Origin: Crossaster papposus
Lineage: Eukaryota; Echinodermata; Asteroidea; Velatida; Solasteridae
Assembly: GCA_037893245.1 (NCBI GenBank)
Contig: JBAIAA010000409.1
Coordinates: forward strand, 2,285,001-2,349,000
Direction of reading: 5' to 3'
DNA length: 64,000 nucleotides
The notes beneath the pieces were generated by a model. That model was given only the letters and a program-made list of their open reading frames with translations. It did not search any database and had not been told where the DNA came from. A program made the position numbers and the translations under genes. Shown piece by piece: positions 11,063-21,783 of the stretch. Every line of letters begins with the position of its first letter. Position 1 is the first letter of the stretch.

Positions 11063-11599
11063 TAGTCCAGGCAAACTAACTTTTGAAATGGAAAAAAATG
11101 CAACAGAATTTATTTGGGTACAGAGGTCATCTATAAGGTGTCCTGAATAACATATTAAAAGTCCTAAGAAATTACTGTTGCGGAAATGTGTTAAATGTGC
11201 AAAAATCCAAGATGGCCGCCATAAATATGTAATGTATCATATATTCGCTGTCAGAAGAGATATTGAAATTATTTGAAATTCTATTATATGTTTTTTAGGC
11301 AAAATAAATCATTTGGAATAGGTTACGACTTGATTGGAGGTAATGGTCATGGATACAATTTAGATTTGTGGCGGCCATATTAGATTTTATTATACATTTG
11401 CACGTGAATCTTCACCGATCACCAATTCTTTTACTTTAGGTAGGCCTATTTAATATACTAAAAATGTGAATCACCCCAACATCTGGTGCTATGTATTTGC
11501 TTAAATATATATTGAATGTCTTATTTCGGTTCAAGGCTGACAGAAGAAACGTGATGGCAACAGTAACGAGACGGACGTGTTGCATATGTGAAGACAAAC

Positions 11600-12463
11600 A
11601 ATTGGCGTGGCCATGGGCAGCGAATGCAGTCCGGAGATTTGTGACATAACCCTATTTAAATACGAACAAGAACAATTATCCCTCACAATCCCTCAATTGT
11701 GAGCTACATGAGATATATAGCCGATGTTCTTATAATCTTTAACGGAAATGAAAAGCAGGCTGCTGACCTAGTGCAATCACTTAATAAAACTCATCCAACG
11801 CTGAAGTTCACGTCTGAGATCTCACACCGCCAAGTCACTTTTCTCGACCTTATTATCTAAAAAGGCGAACGATTCATAAATGAAGGGATATTGGATACTC
11901 GAGTAGCTACCAAAAGAACTGATACATTTCAGTACCTAGCTCGAGATTCAGCACACCCTAAGTCGGTATTTGGCGGATTAATCAAGGGCGAAGTGACCAG
12001 ATACAAACTTACATTGTACCCATTTAAACGACTTTGAGGAGAGGGTTGAATTCTTCAAAGAAAAACTTCAAAAGTGCGGATACACAAACGAAGACTTAGC
12101 CCTCCTTTATCAAAGGGGCAAGACTCCCGCGGAACCTAAGCGTGAAAAAACAAAAACAATATCCCACTGGTGTTCGTCCTACCATACTACCCACATGTCG
12201 CGCACCCAGCCCTCAAACGGGCCATCCTCAAACACTGGCCCTTGATTAGTGAAAACGAATACCTAAATAGGCTATTTGATACCCAACCCATCCTGGCATA
12301 CAAACGGCACAAAAACATAAAAGATGAACTTGTTCGATCTAGGACTAAAGCATCTCCACAATCCAACCAAGAGGTACACAATCTTGATGAGGAGAATCTG
12401 CAAATCCTATTGGAACTATTGGAAGAACAAAACAATGATCAAAGAAATGGATCTCAAGACTAA
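11600..12463 (+). pseudogene. Penelope-like element reverse transcriptase, decayed
   Basis: Read in pieces across frames. At 11602-11690 is GVAMGSECSP, the RT block before the catalytic site. At about 11706 RYIADVLIIFNG stands where the catalytic YxDD should be, the first Asp replaced by Ala. Next comes SLNKTHPTLKFTSEIS and VTFLDLII then a stop, NEGILDTRVATKRTDTFQYL, HPKSVFGGLIKGE, and at 12170-12463 VFVLPYYPHVAHPALKRAIL followed by NRLFDTQPILAYKRHKNIKD. The order and motifs are those of Penelope-like elements (family knowledge). At least one in-frame stop and several frameshifts are present, and no GIY-YIG endonuclease was recognised downstream. Dead copy. Confidence 0.8.
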
Positions 12464-13215
12464 AACAAAATAAATAAGTCAAGATACCCCCCTACCCCCT
12501 AAATAAAAATTAAGAATTACGCTCTGGGCAGTATAGTTACGCAACCACACTGCTGGCATACCAGCAAATCATAATTATACAGATTTATCTCTGCAGACCA
12601 GCCACACACCTAAAATCCAATGATACATGTACTTCACGCAGCAGAACTGCTTCAGCATCTCCAAAAAAAATTACGAAAACGATGAGAAAAAGTTCTGACT
12701 TGTGACAAATCCCATAAACACCCTCCCCTTCCAATATAGAATGAGTTCTGATTCACGGCAGCTATAACTCTAGGATTGATAAAAAAAACAACAAAAAAAA
12801 CCCTGATCATTCCTTGAAGTATGCCTGCATAAACCGGTTTCTCTGTGCTACCTTCTTGCAAAAGCACTCCATTTGAATTAAAAAACCTAATAGTCTCACA
12901 GACAAAAAAAAAAATTCCACATTATCCAGTATTACACGTCCTTCACTTTAATGTCCTTCTCATGTAACCGAGAATCGTTCTAATAATTTATGTGTATGTA
13001 GAATGAATATTGATGTGTATGTTATACAAGTTTGCTATAGTGAATACGTTTGTGCTCTGTAATACTTGAAACATACGTACATGCATTGGCATCAATTAAA
13101 TATGTTGTATATCAATGCAAATATGTGATAACTATGAATTTTAGGCGCCCATATTTGCTTTTATCCATGAGCATTGCATTCAATCAAGTTTTAACCTATT
13201 CCAAACGATTCCTTG
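12464..13215. other. Non-coding interior of the family H region
   Basis: No protein motif. About 12895-12985 (AAAATTCCACATTATCC to GAGAATCGTTCTAATAATT) is a repeat also present at about 39905-39990. Confidence 0.5.
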
Positions 13216-13639
13216 TGTCCAAAGACTATATAATAGAATTTTAAATCATTCAAATATCTCTTCTGATAGCAGATATATGATACATTACAAATTTATGGCG
13301 GCCATCTTGGACTTTTGCAAATTTAACACATTTCCGCAACAGTAATTTCTTAGGACTTTTGGTATGTTATTCAGAACACTTCATAGCTGACATCTGTGTC
13401 CAAATAAATTCTGTTGCAATTGTTTCCGTTTTGAATGGCCAAACTGGGTAGATTGCCTGGACTATAGGGGGAAAAGAAACCGCATAATATGAACAAAATG
13501 AAAAAATATGCACGAATCCGAGTGCGTGCTAAAGAAAACGAACCTTATGTTTGGCTCAAATTGATCGGTTAAACCTACAGTATGGTATCACCCTATTACC
13601 AATCAACATTTAGATTCATAACAAAACGGTCAAAAATTG

Positions 13640-13785
13640 CTTCCTTATTCGGGACGAAGCAACAGTGGTTAAGTGCCTTGCTTAAGGACACACGTGCCAA
13701 GAGCGGGACTCGAACCCACACTCTGCTAATCAGAAATACCAGAGCTTGAGTCCGCGTGATCTTTACCGCTCGGTCGTAACACACA
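13640..13785 (-). repeat. tRNA-derived SINE
   Basis: On the minus strand an A-box-like GACCGAGCGGTAAAG is followed by a perfect RNA polymerase III B box GGTTCGAGTCC, then CGCTCTTGGCACGTGTGTCC and AAGCAAGGCACTTAACC. Split pol III promoter plus the tRNA-unrelated GGCACTTAACC tail is the layout of tRNA-derived SINEs in marine invertebrates. It lies in the 3' flank of the FReD gene. Confidence 0.72.
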
Positions 13786-13862
13786 ATTATTAGGAAACTG
13801 CATGGTCTACACATGTATATATATATAGAGATATATATACACCGCGATATGTGCGTTATATA

Positions 13863-14122
13863 TTAAGAAACGCGTCGCATTTTCATTTCGCAGGATTTGA
13901 GAGAGTAGGTTGCACCCTTCCAGGATATCCACTGGATCCCCTTGTAAGATTCGACTGAGGAGGTTCCTTGGTACACGCCGTTCAGGTTGCTCGAGAGGAA
14001 GTTGCATTTCTTGTACCACCAGCCTCCACCAAATGTGTTGGCGCAGTTCACGGGTCCTGAGTTGTCGTTGTCTTGGTCTTTAGTTGTGAACGATCTCTCA
14101 TGTGTGTTAGTCAGTGAATCCC
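13863..14122 (-). CDS. FReD gene exon 5 (last): C-terminal fibrinogen domain
   Basis: Acceptor tttaaag at the 3' end of intron 4 joins in phase 1 and completes residue 252; the exon runs to a TAA at 13863-13865. It encodes residues 252-337. Visible features are the calcium-binding loop D267-Q-D269-N-D271, C278 and C291 (the conserved disulphide), GGGWWYKKC at 283-291, SNLNGVY, GIQWISWKG at 313-321 and a final SLKSCEMKMR. Family members usually have Thr where C329 stands, so an unpaired extra Cys may permit dimerisation. Length and motif order are complete for the end of a FReD. Confidence 0.92.
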
Positions 14123-15241
14123 CTTTAAAAAAAAAAAGAGGTAAATATAGATTTTCCCGGCCAATACGGCAAATGAGCAGCCAATTTAACCAATGCGCCC
14201 ATCCATTTCGCGCGAATTCGAATGCTGCTGAAAATGGTCATTCGATTTCATTTTATGACTGGTGTTGCGTCTTTCGATTTAACGAATTATCTGTTAAACA
14301 ATTCAGGTTTATTCAGAAATCATGATAGGTTTTCCCGTTCAATTTCGGCAAAAGTGAAGCCAATTTAACCACTGCGCAATTCTATTTTGCGTGAATTCGA
14401 ATGCTGCTGAAAATGGTCATTCGATTTACGACTAAAGCAAATGTACTACTATTGCGTCGGCGATCGCGAAAAAACAAAAATAACATAAGAATAACTGCTC
14501 GACGCCGGTTGAAAACAAACGCTATTTTTTGTGTTTTTTCGGCATCAATTACTGTAAAACCCCGGACAGCTCAGTTAAACGGTATTTACTATAAAATACA
14601 ACCCCCCAAATCTCCCCATTCATGATAATTCAAGCAATTACCAATGGTGTATCCTACCTTTAAACTTTATAAAGTTAAAGGCATACATACGGTTCACTTA
14701 TTGCCACAGGAGTCGGCATGTAAACCAGGATAAAAATAACAAAATATACACTCAAACACAAACAAAAATAAATTAGGTCTTGGTCAGGTAACCAATTCTC
14801 CCCTCACCGCCCTAAAAAAAGACCACTATAGGCTCTATATGAAAGCTACAGGAAACATAATTGAATACAGCAAAACAAACGGTTTGACTGACTTATAAGG
14901 GAAGATACGAAACCTATGACTAGCACATTTTATTTATTTATCTGTTTGTTCGCATTTCTTTGTCGTTCTTATTTAAATTTTAAATTAGCTACATTGATTG
15001 CCTCTTTACGAAATCTTCAAAAAAGCTAGTCGAACCAGCTTTGCTAAATTGAATGACTGTGCGTCAGGAAAAAGAACGACGATATCATTGAACACATTGC
15101 TAAAGAAATTTGAATGCCTCACAGCTATTTCTGAATTTGAATTTGAACCACGGTAAAAACTGGAGAGGCAAATTCGTTTAAATTCGAACGCTTGAAAATT
15201 TAATTGGCTGCTCATTTGCCGAAATTTAGTTTGGCACTCAC
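14123..15241 (-). other. FReD intron 4, with duplicated repeat and MITE A fragment
   Basis: GT-AG intron. Contains a direct repeat (about 14145-14250 and 14328-14430, sharing GCGAATTCGAATGCTGCTG-type sequence). An inverted piece at about 15185-15230 (TTGGCTGCTCATTTGCCG) matches GGCAAATGAGCAGCCAA at about 14170. Confidence 0.75.
14453..14663 (+). mobile_element. MITE family A fragment (right half)
   Basis: Begins at the GGCGATCGCGAAAAAAC centre, passes CTGCTCGACGCCGGTTG and ends ACCAATGGTGTATCCTACC + TTTAA. The left half is absent. Confidence 0.85.
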
Positions 15242-15503
15242 CAGCTTGTCCATTGGCGTCGTAACCATCCACGGACAGGTCGTAACGGTCCCCGCTTATA
15301 CTGAAGTCGCCGTAGCGAGCGTGCACCTGTACGTTGTCGAACGATCTCAGCGTGACCAGCAATTCCCAGGTATCCGAAGAAGTCAGGATGCGCAGCTTCT
15401 GGTTGCCCAGCCAAAACTCACCGGTCATATCCCCGAATCCCTCGGCGTATTCTTGCCAGGTTCTGTCGAAGCTCTCTGTGCCGTCCCGGCGTCTCTGAAA
15501 CAC
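15242..15503 (-). CDS. FReD gene exon 4: central fibrinogen domain
   Basis: Acceptor ttattgtcacag and donor GCTG|gtgagt; phase 0 in, phase 1 out. Encodes residues 165-251, opening VFQRRRDGTESFDRTWQEY and containing GFGDMTGEFWLGNQKL, WELLVTLRSFD and VHARYGDFSI, the standard central block of fibrinogen-related domains. It joins exon 5 as QA|GDSLTN, the expected family sequence order. No stop, indel or missing block. Confidence 0.93.
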
Positions 15504-15734
15504 CTGTGACAATAAGCTCGGATAAATATTACGTATATAGAGACCTAGTGGTTGGAGTTCGTGACTTATTATATAGAAACTAGGGTTCGAATCATACTGC
15601 ATTTTGTGTTCTTTGGCAGGCCAGTTTTATACCACACTTACCAGCAATATAATTACATTCCAGCGCTAGAGGTCTAGACAGATTTGATTGAAAGTCATTG
15701 GAAACAGCAACAACTATTGATGGAGGCCTAGAGT

Positions 15735-16210
15735 ATGCAATATAACATTGTTTTCATTAATCCACCTGTACCTATCTCCAACATGTCTGATGTCAACAAG
15801 GCGAGAAGTTTGATTCAACTTTGCGGTGTTCCCGAGGAGCGAGAGGGTACCGTGCTTTTAAAGCGTTCCCACCCCCTTCCAAGACGTCGCAAGCCCGGGT
15901 CTACCTCAACATCTAGCGTGAATTTCCTTGTTGCCTTGACTCGTTGGGAAGACAAGGAATTTGTTTTGAAGTCGACGAAATCCAAATCAGATCAGATGAG
16001 GGATATGAGAGTTGTAACCCAGTGGTCTTTAAAGCTGTGCATGGCCAACTCAAGTCCAGCCCAGCCCAGCCCACAAGTTAGCTAAATTGAACGGCAATGA
16101 TTCCTATGTCAAAATTGACTTTCGTACGGGAAAAGTCGGACTTATCATCGAGGGAAAAAACTGTGCAGCTGCTCATGGCTTGGTCTCTCCCGGACTTGCT
16201 ACAGTGAGTA
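15735..16210 (+). other. Unrecognised open stretches, possibly not a gene
   Basis: One frame is open for 116 codons (15735-16085). A second, from about 16029, stays open to a GTGAGT donor-like site at 16203, ending in NCAAAHGLVSPGLAT. No domain is recognised, the two pieces are in different frames, and they lie inside an intron of a minus-strand gene. Chance or a degraded transposon is as likely as an exon. Confidence 0.2.
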
Positions 16211-16472
16211 ATCAATAATGATTAATATCTTGTGTTTTTCCAGTTTAACTGCAGAGAATCTTCTGTAGATTTGACGTCAAGTTGACGTGCATTTATTATT
16301 ATTTTTCTTGTTTTTTTCTTCTATTTAGCCTATTGCCTTAGAATAATTTATTGTGTCCCTCGTATGGCGAAGGTCTGCTTTCACTGCACTTTCATTGTAC
16401 ATGGCTGTACTCTCTAACCATGTTACCGTTAACGGACTGCTGATAATTGCATTTATTATTTGTTATGTATGC

Positions 16473-16863
16473 CTAAAGGTAGGATACACCATTGGTAATT
16501 GCTTGAATTATCATGAATGGGTAGATGTGGGGGTTGTATTTTATAGTAAATATCGTTTAACTAACCTGTCTGAAGTTTTACAATCATGTAAGGCGAGAAA
16601 AGCACGAAAACAGCGTTTGTTTTCAACCGACGTCGAGCAGTTATTCTTATGTTATTTGTGGTTTTTTCGCGATCGCCGTCCGGTAATGCCCATACAAATT
16701 TGTCTTTATAAAATTCAATTTTTCAGAATAATTACAGGATATCTAGCGCAATCATTTTGCTAGATGCCTAGAATCATTATTTACTTTAAGATGAGTAAGA
16801 TATTTCTTGATAATTCGGTAGTAAATATTTTCGATATCTGCAAATGGTGTATCCTACCTTTAA
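16473..16863 (-). mobile_element. MITE family A, full-length copy
   Basis: 391 bases from CTAAAGGTAGGATACACCAT to GCAAATGGTGTATCCTACC + TTTAA. Reverse orientation relative to copy 1. The centre has TTTTTCGCGATCGCCGTCCG. This is one of the best examples of the family here. It abuts the start of the recognisable LINE at 16870. Confidence 0.9.
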
Positions 16864-16869
16864 TACTCA

Positions 16870-17945
16870 TTATTTTGTGTTCAATAGGTGAAGCTACTTC
16901 TCAGACTGTACCTCTAATAAAGATGCCAATTATTTTGTAAATTTTACTAATTCTCCCATTAATTCTGTTTTCGTAATACCTACAGAGCCTGAAGAAATTA
17001 TTAGAATTGTTCAACAATTTGAGAACAAGTCTAGCTCTGGGCCTGACGAGATTAGTAAATATATGTTAAAGAAAGTTATTGATATTATTTCACCCCCCCC
17101 CCCCCTATCTAACATTTTTAATGCTTCATTTAACCAAGGGCTCTTTCCAGACGGGTACAAATGGCTAAAGTTATTCGAATTTTTAAAAAGGGTGATGCCC
17201 AGGATCCAAGTAATTATCGACCTATTCTTTATTGAATACTTTTTCTAAAATGTTAGAGGAATTAATGCATAAGCATCTATTGTTATTCATTAAGTCAAAT
17301 AATTTGCTTTGTTTTAATCAATACGTTTTTCGTCCTGGGAGAAGTACTGCTAAATACGCTCCATCATCTTGGGATTAGGGGAGTCTCACTTGAATGGTTC
17401 AGTAACCATCTTAGCAATCGTAGGCAGTATGTGACACTGAAAGGAGTAGTATCGAACTATCAAGAGATTAACTGTGGGGTTCCCCGAAGCTCAACGCTTG
17501 GACCATTATTATTTCTTATTTATGTTAATCATATGCCTTCGTGTTGCTCTGTTGTAAAGCCTATTTTATTTGCTGACGATACAACCTTACTTGCTTCTGG
17601 GAATGATTTGAATGTATTAGCCATGGATGTAAACAGGGATGTATTGATCGTACAAGACTGGTTCAGAGCTAATAGGTTAAGAGTCCATCCAGATAAAACT
17701 GTATATATGTGTTACTCGTATAAGCAAAAGGAACGGTACTTATACCAGATATAACATTATTTTTAGAGAATTGTTCTCTTAAAAAGATCTCCAGTACTAG
17801 GTTTTTAGGACTTGTGACTGATACAAATATGATCTGGAAAGAACAGGTTTCTTTTGTTTGTAACAAAATATCTAAAGCAAATTATATTCTTAATAGAGGA
17901 TACAAGATAATATTTATATTTATAATGTACTTCGCATTTAAATTA
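16870..17945 (+). pseudogene. Outer LINE, 5' part: RT domain remnants
   Basis: Frame-shifted reverse transcriptase. FVNFTNSPINSVFVIPTEPE and SSSGPDEISKYMLKKV at about 16930-17080 form the pre-RT block. These are followed by SNYRP, LEWFSNHLSNRRQYVTLKG, CGVPRSSTLGPLLFLIYVN and the catalytic FADDTTLL at about 17570, then NRLRVHPDKT. At least four frame breaks. The ORF stops matching at about 17945 and its continuation is found at 21784, so a later insertion split it. Jockey/CR1-type non-LTR element by motif content. Confidence 0.8.
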
Positions 17946-18101
17946 TGGGGTTTTGGCATGAATGTTTGATTAGAATGGACTTTTCTGCTAGATGTTCACC
18001 TTGTTTTCATGCATTATGCACTGCTACTACTGGTGTTACCGTTAGTGCATATCAGTCAACTTGTCAACATGAACTTGTTAATACCACCAGGAAGCTGAAG
18101 T

Positions 18102-18602
18102 TTGCTCTCACCAAGTGGACCAAGCATGGCCAAACTACATTATTTATTCCTTGCCATTGGCCCTGAACCTACGGTTAATATTACCATCTACATGGACATA
18201 TCACTGAATCCTGGCCCATCTGGAAACTGTGACATACGCGTTCTGACTCTAGTTCGGAAAGACAGTGGTTCCATAAGCACTCAGACGTGCAGTGAGCATA
18301 CTTATACATGCCACCAACTTTATGACATACGGAAATCATCTGTGTGTCGTCTGAACTTGAAGCAGTTGCAAGTCCTTAAAACCTGTGGTCTTCTGCGTTT
18401 TCGTGGCAAACGAGCTGGTAGTAAGCGTATGTGCCGTTCTGGACGCAACATACCTGTGGTAATTCGACCTACTTATTGCCTCACTCGCCGATACCATGAA
18501 CCTACAGTGCGAAGTCAAACATTGCTTAGAATTCCTTTTTCTGGAAGCAACAGGGAGTGGTCATCTTCTGAAGGTGTGCACTCTAAATATTCGGTCTGCT
18601 AA
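18102..18602 (+). pseudogene. Inner LINE N-terminal region with 2A-like motif
   Basis: Open for 166 codons. Residues near 31-38 read DISLNPGP, the shape of a 2A ribosome-skipping peptide, D(V/I)ExNPGP, but with Ser in place of the conserved Glu. Downstream is a basic Cys-containing stretch (FRGKRAGSKRMCRSGR). The reading frame changes near 18530 to reach the endonuclease, so a frameshift has occurred. 2A-like peptides at the N-terminus of APE-type LINE proteins are known from sea urchin and other marine animals. Confidence 0.65.
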
Positions 18603-19269
18603 AAACAAAACTGCTGCATTTCAGGACTATGTCACTACAAGCGGTGCTGATGTCTTTGCAGTGACTAAAACTTGGTTTAAAGATATCGACACGGCTCATA
18701 AAATTGAATTAACACCACCCGGATTTAAGCTTGTTGGTCACGTGCGTAGTCAGCGTGTAGGTGGTGGTACTGCTTTGATTCTTCGGGAATCTATGCATGT
18801 CACCAAGATCTCAGCTGATGAACTAAATTCTTTTGAATTCTCTGAGTGGATTATCGAGTTCAGTTCTCATCGACTGCGTTTCGTGATTGTATATAGACCA
18901 CCATACTCCTCAAATCATCCAGTTACAACTACAACATTCTTTAAGGAGTTTGCTGCATAGCTGGACACCATTATACTATCTACTGAACCATTGTTAATTA
19001 CTGGTGACTTCAACATCAAGGTGGACGTCACTAATGATCATGACTCACTTCGTTTTGCTGAGCTCCTTGAGTCTATGGGTCTTCAGCAGCATGTTGATAA
19101 ACCAACTCATCAGCTTGGCCATACGTTGGATTTAATTATTACTCGCCAATCGGATATTATAATCAACACTCCACCTGTGCCTGATCATCTGATCTCTGAT
19201 CACTTTACTATGTTGTGTGATTTGTCATTTGCCAAACCTCCGCTTCCAGTCAGAGAGAGAACTTACTAG
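18545..19269 (+). pseudogene. Inner LINE APE-type endonuclease
   Basis: Motifs in order: LLKVCTLNIRSAKNKTA (catalytic Asn block), VFAVTKTWFKD (usually TETW; here Glu is replaced by Lys), GGGTALILRE, VIVYRPPYSS, LLITGDFNIKVD, THQLGHTLDLIIT and PDHLISDHFTM (the catalytic SDH). A TAG at 18958 and a TAG at about 19267 interrupt the frame. The lost catalytic Glu and the stops mark it as inactive. Confidence 0.82.
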
Positions 19270-19293
19270 AAAATCAAAGCTATTGATTGCGAG

Positions 19294-21108
19294 TTGCTGA
19301 GAGGTGAACTTGCTGCTACGGAGCTGTGTGGCAACCCCCCTAAACATCTGCACGAGCTGGTGAATTGTTACAATACTACCTTATCTAGTGCATTGGATAG
19401 ACACGCCCCTCAACTGGTCAAATCCATTACTATTCGGCCTCTGGTACCATGGTACAACAGTAGCATTAAGGCTGCTAAAAAAATAAAGAGACAAGCGGAG
19501 CGGAAATGGCGACGCACTGGAAATATTTTAGACTTGAATTGTTATAAGGTTCAGAGGAATATCACCAACCATCTAATGAAAAAAGCCAGACGCTTGTTTT
19601 ACACTGGTTTGATTGATGATAATTCTTCAGACCCAGCTAAACTGTTCAATATAACCAAGAAGTTACTGAAATTACAAACCGACACTCCACTTCCTCCATT
19701 CACCGAAAAGATTGAACTAGCCAATAAGATGGGATGCTACTTCAAGTCCAAGATCGACAAAATCCATGCAAGGCTTGACAGTCAGTTGTCAAGCTTTGAA
19801 GACCATGTCGGTACATCTCCTCTCCCTGACATCACTCCACCGATTGTCGGCAGGCTTGACCGGTTTTTACCTCTCACTGAAGTGGAGGTGAGAAAACTGA
19901 TTTTTGACTCTGCACGTAAGTCGTGCCCTCTTGATCCCATGCCAACTTCTGTCGTTGTGAGTTGTATTGATGTACTGCTACCAGTTGTCACCAGGATCAT
20001 CAATACTTCATTGACATCGGGAACTTTTCCTATAGACTGGAAAGAATCCCTTGTTACTCCCCTTCTAAAAAGGGACAACCTTGATATAAAAATGTTAGAG
20101 AATTACCGCCCCATTAGCAATCTTCCATTTGTTTCTAAATTGATTGAAAGGGCAGTTTTTAACCAGGTTCATGAACATATGACCATCAATAATTTGTATC
20201 CGCCTTTTCAGTCGACATACAGGAAAAATCACAGTACCGAGACCACACTTATTATGTTGAATAATGATGTTTTGTTGAAAATGAATTCGCAACATGTTAA
20301 TCTTCTTATTTTACTTGATCTTAGTGCTGCATTTGATACTGTTGATCATTCCATTTTGTTGAATCGTATGAAAGTTAAATTTGGTATCTCTGATCTAGCC
20401 CTTGATTGGTTTACATCATATTTATCTGGTAGGAGTCAACGTATCCTTATACATGGAGTTAAGTCGGACATATTCAATCTGACGTGTGGTGTACCCCAAG
20501 GTTCATGTCTTGGACCACTTCTATTTGTTATGTACTCATCTAAGCTTTTTGATGTTATTCAGTCCCATTTACCGATATGTAATACTCTCTGTTATGCAGA
20601 TGATACACAATTGTACTTGTCATTCAAACCTGACAGTGTTTCTAATCAGACAGAAGCTATTTCTGCCATGGAAAGTTGTATTAGAGATATCAACATTTGG
20701 ATGGCTCATGACAGACTCATGTTGAATAAGAGCAAAACAGAATTTATTTGTCTAGGGACGAAACAACAACTGTCTAAGATCCGCAGTCCCCAAATTGTTG
20801 TTGGTGATTCTACTATTGCTCCTGTTCATCGTGTTAGAAATCTTGGTTCATGGTTTGACTCAAACATGTCTATGACTACTCACATCACTAAGGTTTGCTC
20901 TGCTGCCTTTTATCATCTCCACAATATCGTAAGACGTATCAGCAAGTATTTATCATCTAGATCACTTAATATTTTAATCCATGCTTTTGTTACAAGTCGT
21001 TTGGATTATTGTAACGGTCTTCTTTATGGACTGCCAAGTTGTCAATTATCCAAGTTACAGAGAATTCAAAATGCCGCAGCTAGGTTGGTTACAAATTCTC
21101 ACCGATGA
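19294..21108 (+). pseudogene. Inner LINE reverse transcriptase, long open stretch
   Basis: 604 codons without a stop. Shows KSCPLDPMPTSVV, NYRPISNLPFVSKLIERAV, LLDLSAAFDTVDHSILL, CGVPQGSCLGPLLFVMY and the catalytic CYADDTQLYL at about 20590-20620, then MLNKSKTEFI and LGSWFDSNMSM. The RT itself looks intact, in contrast with the broken endonuclease upstream. A TGA at 21106 cuts off the last 105 codons. Confidence 0.9.
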
Positions 21109-21426
21109 AGTCATGTAACTCCTGTTCTTAGTGGTTTACATTGGCTTCCTGTTAAGTTTCGAATAGATTTTAAGATTTTACTAATGGTTTTTAAATGTAT
21201 ACATGACCTTGCTCCTAATTACCTAAGTGAACTAATTACAATCCGAAGGCAAAGTCATTACAGACTCAGGTCTACAGGTGAAGTTTTATTAGAACACCCA
21301 AAGGGCAAAATGTCGTCAACATTAGGAAACCGAGCTTTTACATCAGCCGCACCTACTTTATGGAATAATTTGCCATTCAATATTCGTAATTTACACTCAC
21401 AAAGTCTGTTCAAAACAATACCTTAA
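21109..21426 (+). pseudogene. Inner LINE C-terminal tail
   Basis: Continues the RT frame after the TGA: HVTPVLSGLHWLPVKFRIDF, LLMVFKCIHDLAPNYLSELI, then NRAFTSAAPTLWNNLPFNIR, ending LFKTIP. This is the usual LINE ORF end. Confidence 0.85.
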
Positions 21427-21617
21427 AACCTTTCTTTTTGAGAAAGCATTCTCGAATTTGTAAAGGATTTTTAGCTTTGATAGTTAAAGTGGTACAGTTT
21501 TGTATGTGTTTAATGTACAGTAGTTATAATGTTTATTGTAATTGTATAATTTTAATTGGGATTTATATGTAATGCGCCCTCGAACAGGCTGGTCCTGGAG
21601 AGCGCGCACTATAAATA

Positions 21618-21641
21618 CATTATTATTATTATTATTATTAT
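21618..21641 (+). repeat. (ATT)n 3' tail of the inner LINE
   Basis: Eight ATT units straight after the LINE 3' untranslated sequence GAGCGCGCACTATAAATAC. Confidence 0.9.
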
Positions 21642-21783
21642 CGTGCTTTTCTCGGCATCCATGATTGTAAAACTTCAGACAAGTCATTTAATCGATCTTT
21701 ACTATAAAATACAACCCCCCCCCCCCCCAACCCACCCATTTATGATAATTCAAGCAATTACCAATGGTGTATCCTACCTTTAA
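21642..21783 (+). mobile_element. MITE family A fragment between the two LINEs
   Basis: Right half of family A only (CGTGCTTTTCTCGGCATCC to TATCCTACC + TTTAA), with the internal C-run grown to 14 bases (21715-21728). It is bounded on the left by the inner LINE tail and on the right by the outer LINE continuation. Confidence 0.88.

Larger units (their letters stand above)
11063..13464. mobile_element. Family H element with long inverted ends, carrying a Penelope-like element
   Basis: Ends TAGTCCAGGCAAACTA and GATTGCCTGGACTA; arms of about 240-330 bases (to about 11400 and from about 13220) share AAGTCCTAAGAAATTACTGT, AAAAATCCAAGATGGCCGCC and matching complements. A TA follows or precedes GTCCAGGC at each end, consistent with a TA target. 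The centre is occupied by the Penelope-like remnant at 11600-12463. A cleaner relative is the palindrome at 52867-54105. Confidence 0.75.
17946..21641 (+). mobile_element. Inner LINE (CR1/L2-like), near complete but inactivated
   Basis: Order: N-terminal region with a 2A-like motif (18195-18218), APE-type endonuclease (about 18560-19270), reverse transcriptase (19294-21108), C-terminal tail (21109-21426) and a 3' end of (ATT)n at 21618-21641. Tandem short-unit tails of this sort mark CR1/L2-like LINEs. The exact 5' end is not defined; 17946 is where the outer LINE stops. Confidence 0.82.
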
